Part shown: in pieces, positions 7,931 through 12,617 of the stretch
Numbering within the stretch: position 1 is the stretch's first letter
How the letters are laid out: every line of letters begins with the position of its first letter
Assembly (NCBI GenBank): GCA_026985755.1
Contig: JALSPX010000122.1
Location: 1 to 12,617, forward strand
From: Sulfurovum sp.
GTDB lineage: Bacteria > Campylobacterota > Campylobacteria > Campylobacterales > Sulfurovaceae
Length of the DNA stretch: 12,617 bases
Direction: 5' to 3'
Program-made: the position numbers and the translations under genes
The notes under the pieces: model-generated
Database searches by the model: none
What the model was told of the DNA's origin: nothing
The model's input: only the letters and a program-made list of their open reading frames with translations

Positions 7931-10719
7931 AAACTAAAATCCTCTTTGTCTTGTGTGAGGTTTGGATTATAGTATGGGTCTCCATTTTCCAAAATATATG
8001 GGTGTCTTTTGTAGAGAGCATCTTTTTCTGTTTGGAATCTTGCTATCTTTTCTGGGGTTGTCTCATAGCCCCTTGAGATAGATTCATGATGGTACATTTG
8101 TGCATAGGGAGTAAATAGGTTATAGTACCCTTGCTCCATGACCCTGAGGCAAAAATCTACATCATTATAGGCTACTTTAAAGTTGACTGCATCCATACCA
8201 TCTATCTCTTGGTAGATACGTTTTTTTATCATGAGACATGCTGCGGTGACAGCAGAGAGATTTTGAATGGCATTAAGACGATTAAAATATCCAGGATTAT
8301 CACGAGGGTACATCTTGTGAGAGTGTCCAGCATAGCCACCAAGACCTATAATCACCCCAGCATGCTGTATGGTGTCATCGGGGTAGTATAGTTTTGCTCC
8401 GACACAGCCTATCTCCTCTCTTTGAGAATGCTCAAGCATGGCTTCTATCCAAGAAGGCTCTATCACTTCGATATCATTATTGAGAAGTAACACATGTTCA
8501 CCTTTTGCATAGGTGTTGACAGCATGGTTATTGATATCGGCATAGTTAAATTCAGTATTGTACTCATAAAATGAGACACGTGAATCTTTCTTTTCCAATG
8601 TCTCCATAAGTTCAAAGACTTCTTTGCTTTCACTGTTATTGCTGATACCAATAATCTCATAATGTGCGTAGCTTGATTTTTCCAAAATAGAGTTGATACA
8701 CATATCTAAAAGTTCAGGTTTATCTTTAAAAGGGATAATAATGCTTACCAAAGGTTGACCGATAATAGCATATTTTACCCTAAAGAAGTGGTTGAGGTTT
8801 CCATACTCTATGCTTGCTTCAACGCCTCTTCTTTGCATGGCATTTTCTAAAACACGTTTGCTTCTTTCGATAGCTTCTGGTTTTGCTTCGCTGTCAGCAC
8901 TGGTAGAGCCCTCAATCGTACGCCAGTGGTAGAGTACCTTTTGTATGTGTTGGATATTGTCTGTTTGTTCTGTGAGTCTCAAAAAGAGATCATAATCTTG
9001 AGAACCATCAAATTGACTATCAAAATGACCTACTTTATCCAATAAGGTTTTTCTGAAACAACTAAAATGTGTGATATAGTTGTGTGATAGAAGTAAATCG
9101 GGTGAAAAATCAGGTTTATAGTGAGGATTACTGCATTCTCCTTGGATATCAATAAAATCCTCATCGCTATAGATAAAGTCAGCATCTGTTTGGTTGATAC
9201 ATTTTACTACCTCATAGAGTGCATCAGGGGTAAGTTCATCGTCATTATCCAAAAGTGCAATATACTCTCCTGTTGCTAAAGCAAGTGCTGCATTGGATGC
9301 CCCTGAGATGTTGAGGTTTGTCTCAAGGAAGGTTACTTTTATTTTGGGGTTTTGAATGTTTTTCAGATATGCTATTGTCTCTGGATTGGTACTTTTATCA
9401 TCTGCGATACAGAGTTCCCAGTTTTTATACCACTGAGACTCTACGGATGTGATGGCTTTTTCTAACCATTGTGGGTCTACATTATAGACTGGCATTATAA
9501 TGGAAATAAGAGGCTCTTTAGGAAAGGTTTCTATTTTATCTAATGTGGGAACAGTATAGCGATATACAGCAGGTTTTTCTCTCTTGGGTTCTAGTATCTC
9601 TTCAAATTCGCGAGTAGGCATAAGTAGAGGGGCATAGGCACTAAAGCCCATAAGTTTCAGTAGTGGAGTAGGTATCATTTTTTTTATTTGATGCTTGAGC
9701 CGTCTTTTGAGCGTTAGACTACTTAAAAATTCAATTTGCTCATTTTTGAGTGCAAGCTGTTTGTCTCGTAGCTCTACAATAGATGTTGCATAAGAGAGTT
9801 TTTCACCTATATCATGCAGCTTAAGAGAAAGTTTCTCTAGCTTGGTATGGAGTTGTTTAATTTCATGGTCTTTGTCTTGAAGAGATTGGTGTACTTCTTG
9901 TATTTGATTATCTTTTTTTTGTAGAAGCTGATGTATTGTTTTAATCTCATTGTCTTTTTGGCTTCCTGCTTCTTTAAGCTGATGGAGTGTTTGAAACAGT
10001 ATGGTAATATTATCAAGATAGAGATCTTTATGGTTATTGAAAATTTGTGTAAATGTCTCGATTTCTCTCTCTTTTTGGGCATGTAGCTGTGTGGTTCTTG
10101 AAGTGGCTTTTAAACGGTAGTGAAACAGTATTTCATCTAAGCGGTGTACCTTGGCTCCCAACTCAATAAGAGAGAGCCAAAAATCATAATCTTCATTTCC
10201 ATATCGCATATTCTCATTATATCCTCCAACCTTTTGCCAGTCAGATTTACGGTAGAGGGCTGTAGCAAAAATCATGTTGCCTGCCAAAATTTCAGGAAAG
10301 GCATAAGGAGGAAGATCCCATGGTTCATTTTTCTCTCCAAAAAGAGATGCCTGACAATAGACGATACCAATATCTTTCTTTTTTTCTATAATTTCAAGGG
10401 CTTTTTCTATGTAAGTGGGATCAATGAGATCATCGGCATCAAGTGGTAAGATATATGTACCCTTGGCATGTTCAATGCCTTTGTTTCTAGCTAGAGCAGG
10501 ACCCATATTGTTGTCCATAAAGAGTATAGAGAGCGTGTCATCATTTTTTTGTAACATCTCTAGCTTTGCAAGTGTCTCTTGATCGGTTGATGCATCATCT
10601 ACGATGATAATCTCTATATTTGAATGGGTCTGTGCTTTGGCTGATGCTATCGTATCTTCAATATACGCACCATCATTAAAACATGGAATAACTATACTAA
10701 CAAGAGAATTTTCTTTCAT
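7918..10719 (-). CDS. Large glycosyltransferase with three GT2 modules and a coiled-coil linker
   Basis: The 933-residue protein has three GT-A (family 2) glycosyltransferase modules and no clear membrane helix, so it probably acts at the cytoplasmic face on a lipid-linked glycan. Module 1 (about 5-230) has VDDAS at 40-44, DADD at 94-97 and NEDYDFW at 175-181. A coiled coil follows (about 243-335), built largely of 14-residue repeats. Module 2 (about 403-640) has ADDKS at 439-443, DNDDE at 491-495 and QDYD at 574-577. Module 3 (about 655-915) has SNNS at 693-696, NND at 747-749 and NDVDF at 852-856. In module 3 the Asp usually found in the first motif is Ser (S693). Tandem GT2 proteins of this kind are typical of O-antigen and capsule loci; the sugars and linkages are unknown. 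The ATG has an AAAGG site 9 nt upstream. The 3' end overlaps the next gene by 13 bp. Confidence 0.92.
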   Translation of the reverse strand: MKENSLVSIVIPCFNDGAYIEDTIASAKAQTHSNIEIIIVDDASTDQETLAKLEMLQKNDDTLSILFMDNNMGPALARNKGIEHAKGTYILPLDADDLIDPTYIEKALEIIEKKKDIGIVYCQASLFGEKNEPWDLPPYAFPEILAGNMIFATALYRKSDWQKVGGYNENMRYGNEDYDFWLSLIELGAKVHRLDEILFHYRLKATSRTTQLHAQKEREIETFTQIFNNHKDLYLDNITILFQTLHQLKEAGSQKDNEIKTIHQLLQKKDNQIQEVHQSLQDKDHEIKQLHTKLEKLSLKLHDIGEKLSYATSIVELRDKQLALKNEQIEFLSSLTLKRRLKHQIKKMIPTPLLKLMGFSAYAPLLMPTREFEEILEPKREKPAVYRYTVPTLDKIETFPKEPLISIIMPVYNVDPQWLEKAITSVESQWYKNWELCIADDKSTNPETIAYLKNIQNPKIKVTFLETNLNISGASNAALALATGEYIALLDNDDELTPDALYEVVKCINQTDADFIYSDEDFIDIQGECSNPHYKPDFSPDLLLSHNYITHFSCFRKTLLDKVGHFDSQFDGSQDYDLFLRLTEQTDNIQHIQKVLYHWRTIEGSTSADSEAKPEAIERSKRVLENAMQRRGVEASIEYGNLNHFFRVKYAIIGQPLVSIIIPFKDKPELLDMCINSILEKSSYAHYEIIGISNNSESKEVFELMETLEKKDSRVSFYEYNTEFNYADINNHAVNTYAKGEHVLLLNNDIEVIEPSWIEAMLEHSQREEIGCVGAKLYYPDDTIQHAGVIIGLGGYAGHSHKMYPRDNPGYFNRLNAIQNLSAVTAACLMIKKRIYQEIDGMDAVNFKVAYNDVDFCLRVMEQGYYNLFTPYAQMYHHESISRGYETTPEKIARFQTEKDALYKRHPYILENGDPYYNPNLTQDKEDFSLCLK
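9835..9960 (-). repeat. Three tandem 42-nt (14-residue) units encoding a coiled coil
   Basis: Residues 254-295 of the triple-GT2 protein consist of three consecutive 14-residue units. Each opens with KD (K255/D256, K269/D270, K283/D284), followed by an Ile (I259, I273, I287) and a His (H263, H277, H291), all at exact 14-residue spacing. A degenerate earlier copy with a 3-residue insertion is visible at 246-257 (HQLKEAGSQKDN against HQLLQKKDN). At the DNA level units 1 and 2 match at 28 of 42 positions by eye, so the duplication is old rather than a fresh slippage product. Hydrophobic residues at 259, 262, 266, 273, 276, 280, 287, 290, 294, 297, 301, 304 and 308 follow a heptad pattern, with a Lys at the fourth core position of each unit. 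Confidence 0.85.
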
Positions 10720-12062
10720 TGCTTTTGACCTTTGGTGGAAATTTTATCGACGATATACTCCCCTTTGGTATAAAAAGTGGAGTGAAAAGGTTTGGAGGGG
10801 CTTTCAAATTTAACATCTACGACATCTATACCCTTAATCATATCAAGAAATCGATGTTGCAGTAGTGGAATGGTAGGGTACTCTACCGACGTACCTAATT
10901 TATAAATATCTTGTTTTAACGGGAAGTTGACTTTGTTGGTGACTACGACAACATCTCCTTTAGAAACAGGGGGAAATTCTACGTCATCTTGGGTATTTAT
11001 CCATGCTAAAAGCTGCTCTCCATCTAGGCTAAAAAGCGTTGTTGTAGCGACAAATGTAGGTAAATCTTCATGAAATCGGATAGACATCTGTATATAATAA
11101 TCTTGTTTTGAAACAAGTTGATTGGTACGATTAAAATGGGCATCAAATATACCATAGTCAAGTATTTCAGCACCTTTGTCACCATAACGCACCATCCCTT
11201 CTTTCTCTTGGATAGAGGGTTCAAGTGCAACAACAACAGGGACTTTTTCTTTGCTGAAGTCAATCATTTTCTCTTTATTAATTTTGTGCATATCTACTTG
11301 CATGGATTTAAGCTGCTCATTGGAGGCTTGCTGGTCATCTTTGATATACATATCTACCGCATCTCCAGCATTACCTACAAATTTTACCTTGCCACCCTCT
11401 AGATAGACCCCATGATTACATAGGGCACGCACTGCATGTATATCATGACTGACAAAAAGAATCGTAGTTCCTTGTTCCATCAGTGATGTCATCTTGGCAA
11501 TACATTTTGCCTGAAAGAGCATATCTCCTACACTGAGTGCCTCATCGACGATGAGAATATCCGCATCCACATTGATAGCCACAGAAAATGCAAGTCTTGC
11601 AAACATACCTGAGCTATACATTTTGACGGGTTGATCTATAAATTCACTGATATTGGCAAATGCCAAGATGGTTTCTATTTTGGGTGCCATCTCTTCTTTG
11701 GAAAAGCCCATAAGTGTACCATTGAGATAAATATTTTCAAGTCCTGTCATCTCTGGGTTAAAACCAGCACCCAATTCTAAAAGTGACGCAACTTTTCCAT
11801 GTACTTCAGCATGACCAGCACTAGGAGTAAGTACACCCGTAATGATTTTCAGTAGTGTAGATTTACCGGCACCATTTTTTCCTATAATACCGACTGTTTC
11901 ACCTTTTTTGACCTCAAAAGAGACATCTTGCAGTGCATAAAAATCATGGTGATATGATTTTCTCAGTGGATGAAGAGCCTCTTTTAAACGATCTTGCGGT
12001 TTTTTATAAAGATGATACACCTTGGTGAGGTTTTGGACTTTAATGACTGTAGTGTTTTCCAT
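10716..12062 (-). CDS. wzt: ABC transporter ATPase of polysaccharide export with C-terminal glycan-binding domain, Wzt type
   Basis: This is the cytoplasmic ATPase that powers export through the adjacent permease. The N-terminal nucleotide-binding domain (about residues 5-240) is complete: Walker A GKNGAGKST at 61-69, the family segment ELGAGFNPEMTG around 96-107, signature YSSGMFARLAF at 149-159, Walker B ILIVDE at 169-174, and H-loop SHD at 205-207. The protein has 448 residues, far longer than short KpsT/TagH-like ATPases. The extra part (about 260-445) is predicted beta-rich and carries the YGDKGAEI-type opening and the 'LF..DG..L' pattern of Wzt C-terminal domains. In E. coli O8/O9a that domain binds the modified non-reducing end of the O-antigen before export. 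A GGAT ribosome-binding site lies 8 nt before the ATG. The gene ends with a 4-bp ATGA overlap with the next gene. Which sugar or cap it recognises cannot be read from the sequence. Confidence 0.95.
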   Translation of the reverse strand: MENTTVIKVQNLTKVYHLYKKPQDRLKEALHPLRKSYHHDFYALQDVSFEVKKGETVGIIGKNGAGKSTLLKIITGVLTPSAGHAEVHGKVASLLELGAGFNPEMTGLENIYLNGTLMGFSKEEMAPKIETILAFANISEFIDQPVKMYSSGMFARLAFSVAINVDADILIVDEALSVGDMLFQAKCIAKMTSLMEQGTTILFVSHDIHAVRALCNHGVYLEGGKVKFVGNAGDAVDMYIKDDQQASNEQLKSMQVDMHKINKEKMIDFSKEKVPVVVALEPSIQEKEGMVRYGDKGAEILDYGIFDAHFNRTNQLVSKQDYYIQMSIRFHEDLPTFVATTTLFSLDGEQLLAWINTQDDVEFPPVSKGDVVVVTNKVNFPLKQDIYKLGTSVEYPTIPLLQHRFLDMIKGIDVVDVKFESPSKPFHSTFYTKGEYIVDKISTKGQKQ

Positions 12063-12617
12063 TAGAGTACATCCGCAAAATGAGGTCTAAGCTTTTTAAA
12101 GGTGATACCACCCAGTATAAATATTATCAAAGTCACTGTCCAGTAATAAAGTGTCATATCCATATCTTCCCAAAACCATTTATGATAAATCATGCTATTT
12201 CTGTATCCATCTATAATATAAGCAATAGGGTTTAGATTGATAATCCAATGATAGCGTTCTGGAATGGTGTGAATAGACCAAAAAATAGGTGTGAGCCAAA
12301 AACCAAATTGAACGAGCATTGCTACAAGTTGACCCATGTCTCGAAAAAATACAACAATTGATGAAGTTATCCAAGAGAGACCAAGTATCAAAACGGAAAC
12401 AGCAAAAAGATAATAGATGATTTGTATCCAGTAGATGCTTGGTGTGTATCCATAGTAGAGATACATTGCAAACATGAAAAAGATGAAAAACAGGTGTATA
12501 ATCAATGCAGAAAAAAGTGGAATGATAGGTAGTAAGCTCACACGAAAAACAATTTTTTTGACCAAATAACTATTTGAGAGGATACTGTTTGTACCGTTGC
12601 TAATACCTTCAGCAAAA
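12062..12617 (-). CDS. wzm: ABC-2 polysaccharide export permease, Wzm type (5' end cut by window edge)
   Basis: This is the C-terminal part of the membrane subunit of an ABC exporter for a lipid-linked polysaccharide in the inner membrane. The frame stays open to the window edge. A TTG at 12565 could be read as a start, but the codons upstream of it (ending ...SILSNSYLVKKIVF) continue the usual Wzm/TagG pattern in which the stretch before 'N-x-L-[IV]-KK' is well inside the protein, so about 185 residues of a longer protein are visible. Four to five hydrophobic stretches follow. The family-typical segments GFWLTPIFW and LNPIAYIIDGYRN lie before the last helix. The stop TAA shares one base with the ATG of the ATPase gene (TAATG), which fits co-translation of the two exporter subunits. 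Alternative family labels are KpsM or TagG; the paired Wzt with a C-terminal extension favours an O-antigen-type exporter. Confidence 0.93.
   Translation of the reverse strand, partial: FAEGISNGTNSILSNSYLVKKIVFRVSLLPIIPLFSALIIHLFFIFFMFAMYLYYGYTPSIYWIQIIYYLFAVSVLILGLSWITSSIVVFFRDMGQLVAMLVQFGFWLTPIFWSIHTIPERYHWIINLNPIAYIIDGYRNSMIYHKWFWEDMDMTLYYWTVTLIIFILGGITFKKLRPHFADVL

Noticed and set aside
9835..9960. CRISPR-like or intergenic tandem repeat
   Set aside because: The units are directly adjacent, in frame, diverged, and encode a heptad-patterned coiled coil inside a gene.
10144..10449. 101-residue open frame on the plus strand
   Set aside because: It is antisense to the well-supported first GT2 module and has no motif of its own.
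12062..12565. A complete 167-residue permease starting at TTG 12565
   Set aside because: The frame is open to the window edge and the upstream codons continue the Wzm family pattern, so the gene is truncated by the window rather than short.

Overview
The window is part of a single large cell-surface polysaccharide gene cluster. Eight genes, all on the minus strand, run from the right edge to the left edge. They are AT-rich and almost gapless: the junctions are 1-, 4- or 13-bp overlaps, or gaps of 1-6 bp (10 bp if the later start is used at one gene). I see no internal promoter or terminator, so this looks like the middle of one polycistronic unit that begins beyond position 12617 and may continue past position 1. 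The AT-rich composition, tight packing and protein flavour suggest a Gram-negative bacterium, perhaps a Campylobacterota of the Sulfurovum/Sulfurimonas type. That assignment is an impression only; no marker gene is present.

Layout in transcription order (right to left): (1) the C-terminal part of an ABC-2 polysaccharide-export permease (Wzm type), cut by the window edge; (2) its ATPase, Wzt type, with a C-terminal extension like those that bind the exported glycan; (3) a 933-residue protein with three GT2 glycosyltransferase modules and a repeat-built coiled coil between modules 1 and 2; (4) a 615-residue multi-spanning protein of the DUF2142/GT-C kind with a periplasmic beta-rich domain; (5) a DPM1/GtrB-like GT2 with two C-terminal membrane helices; (6) a GT4 glycosyltransferase with altered donor-site residues; (7) a 296-residue membrane protein of the MprF/YbhN flippase-like family with a TTG start; (8) a 1049-residue fusion of an RgpF-like module, a GT2 module and a GT4 module.

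How they may work together (inference): the two giant proteins and the GT4 would build a glycan on a lipid carrier at the cytoplasmic face. Wzm/Wzt would export it, with the Wzt C-terminal domain recognising the chain. Genes 4, 5 and 7 look like a second, embedded module: a polyprenyl-phosphate-sugar synthase, a candidate lipid flippase and a periplasmic GT-C transferase. This parallels the phage/serotype GtrB-GtrA-GtrC systems and could decorate the chain after export. This combination is the most interesting point in the window.
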